From Lycocorax pyrrhopterus obiensis (lineage: Eukaryota; Chordata; Aves; Passeriformes; Paradisaeidae), in NCBI GenBank assembly GCA_014706295.1, contig JACSVZ010000022.1:11736830-11800829 (forward strand): a stretch of 64,000 bases of DNA. The letters are read 5' to 3'. This document shows positions 12,367 to 24,400 of this stretch, piece by piece. The notes below the pieces were generated by a model. It made no database searches and was not told the origin of the DNA. It saw only the letters and a program-made list of their open reading frames with translations. The first letter of the stretch is position 1. Each line of letters begins with the position of its first letter. The position numbers and the translations under genes were made by a program.

Positions 12367-13632
12367 GCCGTTTTTTCCCCCAGCCCGGTTCCCGGATGGA
12401 ATTGACCGAAGGCGCAGGAAAATCCCGTTTTTTTATGGCTTCCCGTGGCCGGCAGGAGCCGGGGTGTGCTGAGCTGCACCCTCCACCCCACACTGCAACA
12501 CTGGAATTTTCTCCAAGAAAATTCAGTGGTGCCATCCTGAGAAAAAACACAACTCGGCAACAAACAGGGCAGTACCTCACTTTTAATGTAGCAAATACAC
12601 GGTGCCTTTGAATGACAAGGTCACTTTCCCATGGAATTACTGGAAAAAATATCCTCAAAAAGTTCAAATAAATAAGAATACATGAATACCAACATTGAAA
12701 GCTGGGCTGCAAATCCTCAGTTAATCAAATTCAGTCCTTCCAGCGTGGTCTGTTTATTTTTCAGATGAAAAACCACTAATGCAATGGGAAAAACAAAGGC
12801 TCAATATCTTTGAAATAAGGCAAAAAATTAATACATTCTAGGCAATTTCATACTGTAGAAATTTAAAGTATAATATCAGCTCCAAGAAAGCACATACGGG
12901 CTGAAAAAACTGTCAAAATTCTCTCAGAATTCTAACAAGGTCCTTTAAATAGCAAGTACAAGGTAACAGTTAACCTCGAACAACAGTGAATTGTTTTTTG
13001 AATGAATTTTTCTGTGAAAAACACAGAAAGGACATGAACAGCGACGGGATAGGGCAGATTTCAGCAGTCTGGAGTCAAACAGGACAGTTTAGCCCAGTGA
13101 AAGCAGCACAAGCCTCCTCGCAGCATTATCCTGCTGTGTCCAACTGAAAACGCGGTGGGACAGGGTGCAGGGCAGGTAAAACATGAACTGCTCTCAGTAT
13201 GAGATGCAAGCAATGGAGGGAAAAGGAATACGTCTAGAGAAAAACAGTATTGCTTTAAACTTCTTCGTGTGATGCACTAAAAATACATTAGCATTACTAA
13301 GGAAAACAGTTTATACATATCGGAGCAAAATTCTGTTTCTTCACATCTTCTAACAGGGTCATTTCACTGAATTCATTTTTGCCATTTTGTAATGCCACCA
13401 AACTGCTCTTGATTTCCTTGAAACTTCTGTGCAACTCTGCTGACAAACAGGATGCCAAACTCTGGCAAAAGCACTGGATTGTGTGTGATCTTTTCATGTT
13501 AACCAGGGTTATATGGGATCCGAAGTCCAGAAAAATAAACTCCTCCAGCCTGTGCCGATCCGGGCTTACTGCAGGCTCTGATTCAGGCAGGAGCTTCCAC
13601 CCTGATGCATCAGTAAGGATCAGTTCAATATT

Positions 13633-13830
13633 ATCATAGAACCACAGGCTGGTTTGGGCTGGAACGGACCTTAAAGCTCATCCCATTCCACCCCCTGCCA
13701 TGGGCAGGGACACCTTCCACCAGACCAGGCTGCTCCAAGCCCTGTCCAACCTGGCCATGAACACTTCCAGGGATGGGGCAGCCACAGCTTCTCTGGGCAC
13801 CCTGTGCCAGGGCCTCAGCACCCTCACAGT
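13633..13830 (-). mobile_element. CR1 LINE 3' fragment
   Basis: Reading left to right it shows the reverse complement of the CR1 3' end: ATCATAGAACCACAGGCTGG, then GGACCTTAAAGCTCATCCCA, CCATGGGCAGGGACACCTTC and CACTTCCAGGGATGGGGCAG. The minus-strand element therefore ends at the lower coordinate. It is 5' truncated. Confidence 0.92.
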
Positions 13831-15149
13831 AATCCTGGTTTTAACCCAGGCTGGGCACAGTTGGACTCCAGGGTGTGGATCTTTCCTGTGACTTTAAAGC
13901 AAGAAACAGGGACTTCATCTCTTCTGCCAGCTCAGAGGCAAACCCATCACCACTCTGCCTCTTCTCCAGCATTCATTTTCCTGCCTGTAAATCTGGAATA
14001 ACAAATGCACCTGTCTGAAGTGGTGGAAGACACACACCTGGAGGAGCTCCCTCTCCACAACGTGCCTGCCACATGCCAAGCCCCCACTCCAGGACTCCGT
14101 GGTCCCTCCCCATCCATTTCTGCCCTCAGTGGTGCCACCAGCCAGCCGGGCTGAGTGTGGACCCTGGGACTGAGGGGAGCACAGTGACAGCAGCCTGCTG
14201 GCAGGCAGGGAGCCCACAGCACGCTGATGCCTCTCTCCTGTAACTCACCCCCAGGGAAGGAATTTGGAGGCAGCAACATATGGAGCATGTGGTGAGTATT
14301 TCCAGGGCCTGGAAAACAAGTGTGTGTGGGGAACACACCCCTTTCCACTTGCTCCAGCTGTGTGCTCAGAGGGGATTTGGAGGTTAAGGCAGTCAGAGAT
14401 CCCCTTTTTTGTACAGGAAATTTTACACGTTGTCACATTCGTTAAAGGAAAAAAAATGTCTGCCACATATTTAAATCAGCACAACTAAAGGTGAGGATTT
14501 GGAGGCACTGTGAATTATTTCCATCCTCCACAGCCACAGTTTGGGGACATTTCCTCATGCCAGAGGTCAGCACTGTCTCTGCACAGAAGTGCTGGCAGAA
14601 GCAATGTCACCTCACGTCCCACTCACTGCTGGACACATGAGCAGCGCCAGGGGCAGCCCTGCAGAAGAGACAGGGACCTGCCCGAGGTGGCCAACTGCAG
14701 GGAATAAATCTGTCCCACATTCCCCGAGTGCTTTGCTGGTTAAAGGACCCAAAAGAGACTGAAAAACCCAAATTCATCAACCCCTTTCTGTTCTCTCCTG
14801 AAAAGTTCCTCTATTGCAGTTCCACTATTGAACAAAAGTCTCAAATATCGCAGCACCAGACTCAAAAAAGTCAGGTACAATTCCACTCCCAGGCTGAGCT
14901 TTTGCAGCTCCCCCAGCCCATCAGGCTGAACCCACCCACCCATCCAGGTGGGAAAATCCCACACTGGTAACAAACCCTTCCAAGTACTCTCTGGCAGCGA
15001 TTGCCTGCAGTTTTGCACAATTAACCACAAAACAGAAGGCAAAAAAAAAAAAAAATCAAACCAACAAAAAAAGTGCATTCCTCACAGCCATAGCCCCGAA
15101 AGAGTTGCCAAGGCAGTCCTGGCAGCATTTGGACTGTCAGGGAATGCGT

Positions 15150-15480
15150 CTTGAAGCCACTTCACCGCAAGAGGATGGGACCTGTCACCGCTGCCCGGCA
15201 CCGCCAGTGCTGCCCCAAGCACTGCACCAGCTCCGAGCTTCCCAGAGAGCAAAACCCTGCCGAAATTCCCTTCTTGAGATACCCACACATGCCCCGAAAG
15301 AGCACAGCCCCTCCTCGGCAGCGCTGCAAGCGCAGCCCCAAAGGCGAGCGAGGCACAGACCTGCGGGAGCGGCGCGGCTTCCCCTGGAGGCAGCCGGGAC
15401 GGGACGGGACGGGACGGGGCGGGCGGCGAGTCCGGCTACATCCCGAAACTGCGGCAGGAGCTGCCCCGGCGCCTCATCTG
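15150..15480. promoter_or_regulatory. Orphan CpG-rich island with (GGGAC)n run
   Basis: This stretch is GC-rich with frequent CpG, unlike its AT-richer flanks, and contains four perfect GGGAC units (15396-15415) followed by GGGGCGGGC, which resembles GC-box/Sp1 sites. No gene start is visible here. It could be a distal promoter for COL20A1 (5.3 kb from the start exon), a promoter of an undetected non-coding RNA, or simply GC-rich DNA. Confidence 0.45.
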
Positions 15481-16380
15481 CTCCTCGGCGTGATTAAAGA
15501 TCTCAATTCCCAGGCGTCAGGAGGGATGAGGAAGGGGAGGGAGAACAGAGGGAGAGGGATGGGATTCCCCCACCTCCCTCTCCACATGCACGGCTTGGCC
15601 CCTTCGCGCGGCCAAATAAAGCGTGAAGAGCAAGAGGCTGCTTCTGTGGGCAGCAGTAAACAGCTTTTAGGGGCTTTGCTAATGAAATAAAATAAAATCT
15701 CTGCCTGGGAGGCTGCACGCCGATTTCCTAGAACGCAGCAACAAGTCCTGGCTTCTGCCCACCCTCAGACTCCCCGGGATGAAGTCAGTCCAGCCTCACT
15801 CACGTCCCATTAAATAGTTTTGAGAGCCCAGCCTGTGCACTGAAGGGGAGTTGTGTTTCGTTTGCTTAAGGAAATTAAGCACATCTGTAAGTTTTGCAGG
15901 GCCAGGGGCTGAATCATGAACTGGAGCTCGACGGTGCTGCAGGCTCCCCAGCTGTGGGATCCAGCCCCGAGCTCCTCCGGGATGAGATCCTCAGCACCAG
16001 GAGCACCTGGGAGAGACACCCAGCTCCCTGCCAAAGCTTTTTTTTGGACAGATTTGGTCCTCATTGCCAGGAGGGAATGACTGACAGTGACATTTCTCAT
16101 TACAGACAGAGGCCAGATTTTCAGCTGCATCTGCAGGGACTATCAGCATTGGTCTCTCAGTGCAACTGAGTGAAGTTTAAGACGCTTGCATTGCCGTTCA
16201 GCAGGAAACAGGGACACCTTTGGAAGTTTCAAGTTAAATGGGGAAAAAAAAATCACCGTTTTCAAAGTATTTTGCACAATAAAGAAACAGTTTTGCAGTT
16301 TTGTTCTATAATCTTGTAAGCACTTAAAAGCATCACAATATATGGACCAAAGAGTAACACCAAAATGAAGCACTTAAATG

Positions 16381-16522
16381 ATAGAATCACAGAAGGATTT
16401 GGTTTGGAAGGGATATAAGCCATGGGCAGGGACACCTTCCACTATCCCAGGTTGCTCCAAGCCTTGTCCAACCCAGCCCTGAACACTTCCAGGGATGGGG
16501 CAGCCACAGCTTCCCTGGGCAA
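16381..16522 (-). mobile_element. CR1 LINE 3' fragment with internal gap
   Basis: It begins ATAGAATCACAGAAGGATTT, moves to TTGGAAGGGATATAAGCC and then CATGGGCAGGGACACCTTCC through CCAGGGATGGGGCAGCC. Compared with the copies at 13.6 and 20.9 kb it lacks about 25 bases between the GGGAC-like segment and CATGGGCAGG. Confidence 0.9.
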
Positions 16523-18230
16523 CAATTGGGCAGCAAATCTTAATAAAACAAAGCATAAAGCATTTGGTACCCCATGGAGAGAGGGTTGTCACTGCCCTAT
16601 GCATAAATACCACAAATTACCTCTTCTGTAATTCCTGCTGGGTTTCTGAGGTTGCTCAGTGCTGCTACAGTTTTCATTAAAAGTAGGAGAGAAAGAAATG
16701 AGCATGTATCTCCTGTGCTTTCAAGGAATTCAGATCCAGAATTAAAAATTCCTGCTTTGACACAGAAAAATCTGGAGCTGTTTGCAGTGCTTGTGTTCAG
16801 GATGCTGTTTTCTGGCCTGCCTTTCCAAGGTGCCCATACAATGCGTAAATCTTCTGGATGTGACCTTAGTCCAAGCCAATGACCCTGGGTTAAACCTTTG
16901 GGCCACCACAGACACCCAAACTCTCCCTAAATAGAATTTAAAAAGCAAAAGGGCAGATGGAGGTTGCTTAACTCGTGCACTGAACGCTACAAATAACAAC
17001 TGTGAGTTTATTGACAAACGGCTGAGGAGATGGTCTGGTTCCACTCAGGGGCTGGAAGGACCCCAATTATCAATGCAAACATCTTGCCTGGACCCTGTTC
17101 CAGGAATTCTGTGCTCCAAGTCATCCCATTACCTCAACACCAGCACTGGGGGAGCAGATATCCCTTTATACCAAGGGAAAAAAGGCAGCCAGCAGTAAGG
17201 CAATACCTGATACACAGCTGACACCAGATTTTCCAAGAAAGTCAACCCCATCTTAACACAAAATTACTATTTTTGGCCTTTTGGGATTTTTTTTTTAAGG
17301 CTTGGTTTGTGGCCAAAGGAGCTGCACTGAGGACCCTGCCCTAAGCAGGAGTGCTGGAGATCATCCTGTCTATGCACAGCACTGCAGGCTAATCACAAAC
17401 AGGATGCTCTGTGAACTGGAAAGAAGGAAACCTCCCTAGTTTCTTGTTATTACCTGTTTTTCTATATTTAGTTCACTTTCAGGGTAGTTTGCAAGGAATA
17501 TTTTGCACTGGCTGCAAACGCAGCCATCTTGTAAGCGGCAGGGGACAGGGGGGCTGAATTTTGGTGGCTTTCACTCATTTTTGTTCCTTCCCAGAGTCAA
17601 ACTCAGACTAGGACACATTTCCTTTTGGGAACACTCTGGTTTTGGTCCCTGCTTTGCCCCACTGCCTCCCATCACTAGGATCGTAGCAGCCTGTGATGTT
17701 TGGGATCTCTGCCAGCCTCCCTGCTGAGGTGAAGCTGATTCATGAAATCAAGCATTATTAAGGGGTGGAGGCACAAAATGCACCATCATGGAAGTGCCAC
17801 CTTTTCAAGAAACAGCTGGGAACAGCGACCAGCCCTGGCTGTGAGCGTGGCTAAGCCAAGAGAGTAGCAGGAGCCTCAGAATCTACAAGGAAACACACAT
17901 TCCTATATTCATTTCCTTATTTTCTTGACAGAGCCGGTGGCACAGCTTATGGGGCCATCTGGGGAGCACACTGTGCTCTCGCAAGACTGCACAGACAGCT
18001 CAGGGCAGCTCAGACAGACTCACTTGGTATAAACTTCTTGCTGCTTACCAGCTTTGCCACCTGCTTCCCAGCTTGGCTGGTGAAAGGCTTGCTCTAAGGT
18101 GGGGTTCATTAAGTGCTGAATTCTCACAGTGGCATTAAAAAGGAGCTGCAAGAGCTTAGACACTCTCAAGAGCAGGTAGAGCCAAATGTTTCAAGAGCAT
18201 AAAAGTCCAAGACTTGTCCATTAGAATGTA

Positions 18231-18236
18231 TTTATT
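18231..18236 (-). promoter_or_regulatory. Polyadenylation signal of the DEPTOR-like gene
   Basis: AATAAA on the minus strand lies about 130 bases after the stop codon at 18366-18368, implying a short 3' UTR ending near 18205-18220. Confidence 0.7.
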
Positions 18237-18365
18237 TGAAAATGCATCGAAACGCCTGGGTAACACATCACAGTGAATGGTTGAGCTTGGTCCCTCCCCA
18301 CAGTCCATCCCTGCTAAGTGGAGAGTCCTGCCTGTCCAAACAGCAGCGGGATGAGACTCCTTGGC

Positions 18366-18491
18366 TCATTCAATGGCTTCCATGACTTCCATCACCAGAG
18401 TCCGGGGTCCTGTCATGATGAGGCTGCTGATGGTCTGATAGTCCAGGTGCAAAACATACACCCCATTGACAGAGAAAACAAACTGGCACAC
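18366..18491 (-). CDS. DEPTOR-like exon 9 (PDZ end, stop codon)
   Basis: It encodes VCQFVFSVNGVYVLHLDYQT, then ISSLIMTGPRTLVMEVMEAI and E, with stop TGA at 18368-18366. DEPTOR ends in a similar EVMEELEC; here the last residues are EVMEAIE. Confidence 0.97.
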   Translation of the reverse strand: MCQFVFSVNGVYVLHLDYQTISSLIMTGPRTLVMEVMEAIE

Positions 18492-21400
18492 CTGCAAGAG
18501 AGGAGGGACAGGTTACCTCCAGCCCCACAGCCCCTCCTGCCCGTGATTAACTGGAACCAGGGGCTGTGATGCAAATAACTTGTGTCAAAATCCTTGAAAC
18601 CTTAAAGCATCACCACCCTGTAGCTACACCAATAATCACAGTGCTGCAATCACTGTGTCATGAAAACAGGACCAAAGGGATTTAGACATGAGATAACAGA
18701 GGAAAAAAAGACTCATTTATGAGCAGTGGCTCATTTCACAAATGGAAATGAGGCACAATATTAACATCCAGCAATTTGGTAGCAAATGAGATTAGGTAAG
18801 GAGAAATTAACTGGGCTCTTGAGTAAATGAAACAAATTCATCCATCCCCTTCCAATCCTGCCTGAAGCAAACAAGGAGTCACACTCTGCCTCTGAAGAAT
18901 CCCATTATTTCAAATATCCATATGACTTTAGACTTATATCAGCTTTTAGAAATTACTCCCTCGCTGCTGGGGTTTTTGTAGGGAACTGGGAAACTCAGCA
19001 CTTCTTTCATTCATGCCTAAAACTCTACACATGAAACTCATACATGCCTGGGCCTAAAGTAAGTTTCAAGCTCTAAGTTCATTTCACCTGAGCTGGAAAT
19101 ACTGGAAGTTACTTGATGAATCAAATCAAGGCATCAATTTAATATTGTTAAGGTTTTGTGTACGTGGAAAAGAGCTCCATGCAGAAGTCCATTGCTAACA
19201 GCAGGGAAACAAAATGCTCAGGAACTGAAATGAGCAGGTGATTCAGGACAAAGCTCTGCTTCTTCCCTGCTTCACTGGGGTTATATAAAGTCACTGGAAC
19301 TGAGCTGGGAATTCTCTGCTTTGTTTTCAGTAGCTCAAACAGTTTTGACTGTTCCGAGGTCTGGCAGAGGGATGCTTTACTTTTGACAGAGTTTTTTGAG
19401 TTTTAGCTGCCCACAGCCCCTGGAAAAGGCAAATCCTCCACTCTGCCACCACATATGGGGCAGTCTGCCTGCAGAGAGCATCCCTCCCTCCACCTCTCCC
19501 AGAGCTCCATGTGCCCACTCCATCAGTTTGATCCCCACTGCAGGAGATGGGATTATCATGGAGGATGTGTTCAGCCCACAAAGCTCAAACAGGACACAAA
19601 TCCTGTCTCCTGTTTGGTCTCCATGAGTAAGAAGTACCTTCATCCCTGCAGCAGCAGCGGGTCCTCCTGGGTCCACTGCCTGGATGTGGCAAGGTCTTCC
19701 TCCTCGAACCACAAACCCCCAGCCCACCGCGTCCCCCACAATCTGCAAGCAGAACAAAAGGGGTTTAAAAATCAAGGAATGGGCTGGAGAGAGGGGATGC
19801 AACAGTTCCTAGAGAGATGGAGAGCTCATGATCCTAACCTGTTGTGGGTGGGAGAGAAAGGGCCGTGCACTGAGATGCAGAACTGATTAACAGCTCCCTG
19901 CAAAGCTGCTTTCTGATTAATTCCTGTCAGCAAGTGCAGGAAAGAGAATCGCAGGCAGCATCAAGCTGAAGTGCAAGGCATGCACCACGAGCGTGCTTGA
20001 GAACATTCCCAGAGCACGCACACGGCGCCTTTTCCTTGGCACAGCAGAGCATTTCCTGGGTGGAAGGAGCTGCTCTTGCCTTGCCCCACTCTGATGTCCG
20101 CCTGCCAGAGCAGTTTGCTGCAATACTGTGGCCCTCTGATGTGACCAGAAGAGAAAAGGAATTCCCAAGGGACTTTGCACATCACCCGTATAAATAAATA
20201 ACAGCAACTGCAGAGCTAAGCAGGAGGAAATGAGCCATGAAGGGCCCAGGCTGGCAGAGTTGAAGGGCAGGGCAAGAGCATTCAGGAGGAGAATGAACAG
20301 CACGTCCTCAGACATGCCATGCTGATCACCAGCTTGATTTTTCTTGCCGCTTTCCGCCACTTTCTACAGCACACTTAATTTGGGAACCTGATCCACAGTT
20401 CCTCTGCGACCCTGCTTGTGCCAAACCAGCATGGCAAGGCAGCCCTCACACTTCCTACACTGGTCTCTGTGGGACTGCCCCTTTCAGAGATGGGCAGTGA
20501 AGGGATGAGACACAAAAATAACCAAGTGCAATGATCCACAGGGCAGGAGGTGCCTTGCAACATTTCCACCCAGCACCCACCAGCCCTGCCTTGACCAGTC
20601 CTACAGCTTTAGAAATAACTTAAAAAGCAAAAGCCCCAAACTCAGGTTGTCTGCAGTGTCCTGGAGATGTAAAAAGCCCAACATAAGGAAGGCAAGAGTG
20701 GCCCTTGGATGCTCTCCCCATTCTGTGCAGCTCCATCAGATGCTGGTGGATCATACCAACACCCCTGATCTGCAGAGGGACCTGAAAGATGCATAAAGCT
20801 GTGCCTAAAGCCCTGTGACAGAGGGTGAGTGTCACAGTCCCAAGTGTCACAAGACTTACTGATGCTACAGTTTGCATGGAGCTGGATGGAACAGAAATCA
20901 CAGAATCTTGGAATAGGTTGGATTGGAAGGGACCTTAAAGATCACCTCATTCTGATCCCTCTGCCATGGGCAGGGACACCTTCCACTACACCAGGTTGCT
21001 CCAAGCTCTATCCAACCTGGCCTTGGACACTTCCAGGGATGGGGCAGCCACAGCTTCTCTGGGCAACCTGTGCCAGGGCCTCACCAATGCCAAAAAAACT
21101 CCAAAATGGGAGGTTTTTCTGCCCAGGAAACTTTTTTTTTCCCTGACCTACCTCATGGTTATACATTAAACTCTCAGAGGGGCTGAGCACATTTCCACCC
21201 ACAAGAATATGTGAAGACATGGACCCCTAGAGAGTCACCAACAAAAAGCCACGATGATGTGACATGCAGTCAAAGTTTTAGCATAGAGAGGTCAGAGCAG
21301 CCAACAGAAAACCACCAAAGAGCAGATGGGGAGCTGGATATGCTGGATTAGCAATGCCAGTCCCCATGGGCACTCACAGTCAGCGTTTTCTTGACATAGG

Positions 21401-24400
21401 GGGCCCCAGGGGACAGCAGCTCCTCGTTGGTGACGGGTCTCTTTAACACTAGAGCAGAAGGTGACAGATTCTATCAGAATCAAGGGGTTTGTATAGTAAA
21501 GTGCATAACAAGGCAGCCTGGGGATTACCCTGGGCTGGAAAACAGATGTTAGAACCACAGTTCCTGCACACAGAAACCTTTGCATGCATCTCAGTGATTT
21601 TCCAAACACACACGCAGCTTTTCAAACCAAGATGCAGAGGTGAGGCTGACCCTCTCCTCTCGATGGGTCTTGAGCCCGTGCCCTGAAGGAATCAATGTAT
21701 CCCATATAACAACAGGCAATGCAGAAGCCCAGACCTGATTTGGGGTTGCACTCAGCCACAGGAGGGAATACCAATGTAGGAGGAGCACTGAAGTAGGCGT
21801 TGGAGTTTCCAGAGAGGGAAGTGATGCTGCTCCTTCGAACCGCTGAGACAACTTTGATCTCCTTGTTGGTCTGGACTGAAAGAGGCAGATAAAAAATTTT
21901 TCAATGAAAAAATAGAGTAGTTTAAAATAACAAACTTTCTCCCAAGCCTGACCTACACTTTAGAAGTACGTGTGGATTGAGGATGGCATTTGAGCTCAGA
22001 AAGAATAAAACCAGTTCAAAGAAAGATCAATAGCTGAGCTGATGCTAAGCTGAGATTTTCCTGGGACAGGGGGCTGTGCTAGAGACTGCCACCGCATTGT
22101 GACATCCACCACAAAGCAGCGGGATGGGTGTTCACTTCATGGGATGCCCAGAGGAACCTCTCAAACTCTGTTGGAGCAACACCCTCAGCCCTGGGATACT
22201 CTGGTAATGTAATCCTTGCTTTCACTCCCCTCCACAAACACATCCACAGTTACCAGAGAGGAAGCTGGTGTTGCCTGGGTCTGGGTTGAGCTTGCGAAGG
22301 CAGAAGGGGCTGTCAGGGCTCTCGGAGAGGGCACGGGAAGAGTTCTCATTGAGTAACTCTGTGAGACGCCGCCGCCGGCGGAAGTTGATCCAGAACTGGT
22401 AGAGGACGTCACTGTCAAAGAAGTGATGCCGATTGGAGACTAGGAGAGAACAGGGGGGGAGGGAGAGGCTGAGGGGCTGGAAAAATATATAACAAATATC
22501 CTGAGGGACCCTCATGAATTGCTTTTAATGCCCCTGTGCTCTACTGCAGCTTTTCTGCCTGGTTGGGAGTGCTGCCTGCAGGGAGAGAGGAACAGCAGGG
22601 CCACCCCCCCAAGAGGTGCCATCTCCCAGGGGTGCACTCAGTGTCACAGCCCTTCACCTGCCCCTGTCCCAAGACACTCAGAGGACTCCCTGCCTTCCGA
22701 ATTGGAAGTTTAATTATAGCAGATGGATATGATCTGCCAAGTGGAGCTAAACATTACATCCTCACACTCCAGCCCTCCAAACCCAGGGGTGCAGCCCAGC
22801 CCTGTGGCCGGCGGCTTTGAAGTACTGAAGAGCAAGAGCTCAGATTTCATCTCAAAGCCTTTGTGGGTGGGGGAAGACTGCTCTGGTTTCAAAGGTCACC
22901 AGCTCCAAACATAGAACTAAAAGGCTCCATTGCCATCTCCAAGTGGGCACTTGACCAGCACTTGTTGCACGGCATGAATGGGGATTTGTTCCTCGCACAG
23001 CCACACTCATCCCTGGCTTTCCACCCCGGCTGCAGCCGGGCCCTGGCTCACCATGCTGAATGATCCCGTGCTCCAGCAGTGCCCGTCCCAGCTCCACTGC
23101 TTCCTGCCTGTTCTCCACTTCTCCCTCCTGAATGAGCCAGTCGATCATCTCAGAGCCCAGGAAAGTCCTCTGGTACTTCACAGAGTTCTCCTCTCTCACC
23201 TTCAGGATCGACTCTTCCACGCTCACCAGCCTGGCACAGAGGTGGGACAAGGCTCCCGTGATGCCAAACATCCCTGCCAGTCCCCACGGGAATTGCAGCC
23301 GGGTGAAGCAAGGCCGAGAGAAGCGGGCAAAGCATTGCAGCCACAACATTCCTGCCGGGGAGCAGCGGGAAGGGAGGGCGGAACACGGAGCTGCAGTCGG
23401 GCACCTTTGTAAATCTTCATCAGAGGCGAGGAAGCAGCTCCAGCAAAACCAGTTGGGCTGTGACCTCAGCTAAAGATCACAGGGAAAGGCAAGCGAGCGA
23501 CTGAGCGTGGGGTAACACATGGCAGACAGTCCGAATGCATGGATAAGGTGGGTTTCAGGTGTTCCACCGGCAGCATGTGAGAGCTAAATCCAGCGTGTCC
23601 ACGAGAGGGTGCAGCCGGCTCAGCCATGAGACTGCCGGGATGCTCTCCCCATCCCACGGTCACTGCTGCGGATCAAGAGCCAAGTACGGGGATGCACATC
23701 TGGCAAAGGGGCAGGGACACACCCAAAATCACCACCCGCCTGGATGAAGGACTTCTCCTTCAGAGCCAGGCTGTGACTCTCCTTGCCAGAGTGGGAGGAT
23801 GTCAAATGTGAAGAGGCTGTTAAAGGAAGCTGGTCCAGAGAGTGGGCTGGGGTTGAACTCTGGAAAAATGGCTTGGACTTAGAACCAGAAACAGTCAACA
23901 CAAAGAAAACTAAACACTTGGAGGTGGAAGGAGTTTTCTCTACTCTCTGGGAATTGACTTTTCCATTACAAATTTTGCAAACAGGCTAAGTGAGGTGCAG
24001 GCACCCAGGCCCAGGAGGATCTTGAAAATCCCATACCCTGCTGACTTTGGTGGGACGTAAATCCTAATACAGCTGGTGGAAGCAGCTCACACGAGGAGGC
24101 TGGAAGGGTGCTGGGAATGTACCAGATCCCAGCACCTGCACTTGGGCTGGAGCCCCTGGAAGCACCCATGAGTTCATAGTAAAACTCCTGTCCCATCCCC
24201 AAGGATCCTGGTTGTCCTGCAGCTGTGACAGGGCTCAGGAAGCAGCACTTCCCAGTGGGACAGCAGGGAGTGCAGAGGAGGAAAAGCAAAGCCAGCAGGA
24301 GCTGCGGCTCCCAGCTGCAGAGCACGAGCAGCCAGCACAGCCAGCAGGGCACAGTCCCAGTGCCCCAGTGCCAGGGGAGGACTCACGTACTTCTCATAAA

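Larger units (their letters stand above)
9923..18204. other. Intergenic interval upstream of COL20A1
   Basis: No supportable protein-coding exon was found between the COL20A1 start exon and the polyadenylation signal of the DEPTOR-like gene. The interval holds a 45-46 bp minisatellite (about 12.0-12.37 kb), two CR1 fragments (13.6 and 16.4 kb) and a GC-rich, CpG-rich patch (15.15-15.48 kb). A non-coding first exon of COL20A1 may lie here. Confidence 0.6.

Noticed and set aside
11943..12712. Long minus-strand open frames (206, 245 and 122 codons) over the minisatellite
   Set aside because: They exist because the repeat unit has no minus-strand stop in any frame. There is no homology, no preferred frame and no splice structure.
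15151..15690. Plus-strand open frame of 179 codons over the 15 kb island
   Set aside because: No recognisable domain; explained by GC-rich composition and the GGGAC repeat.
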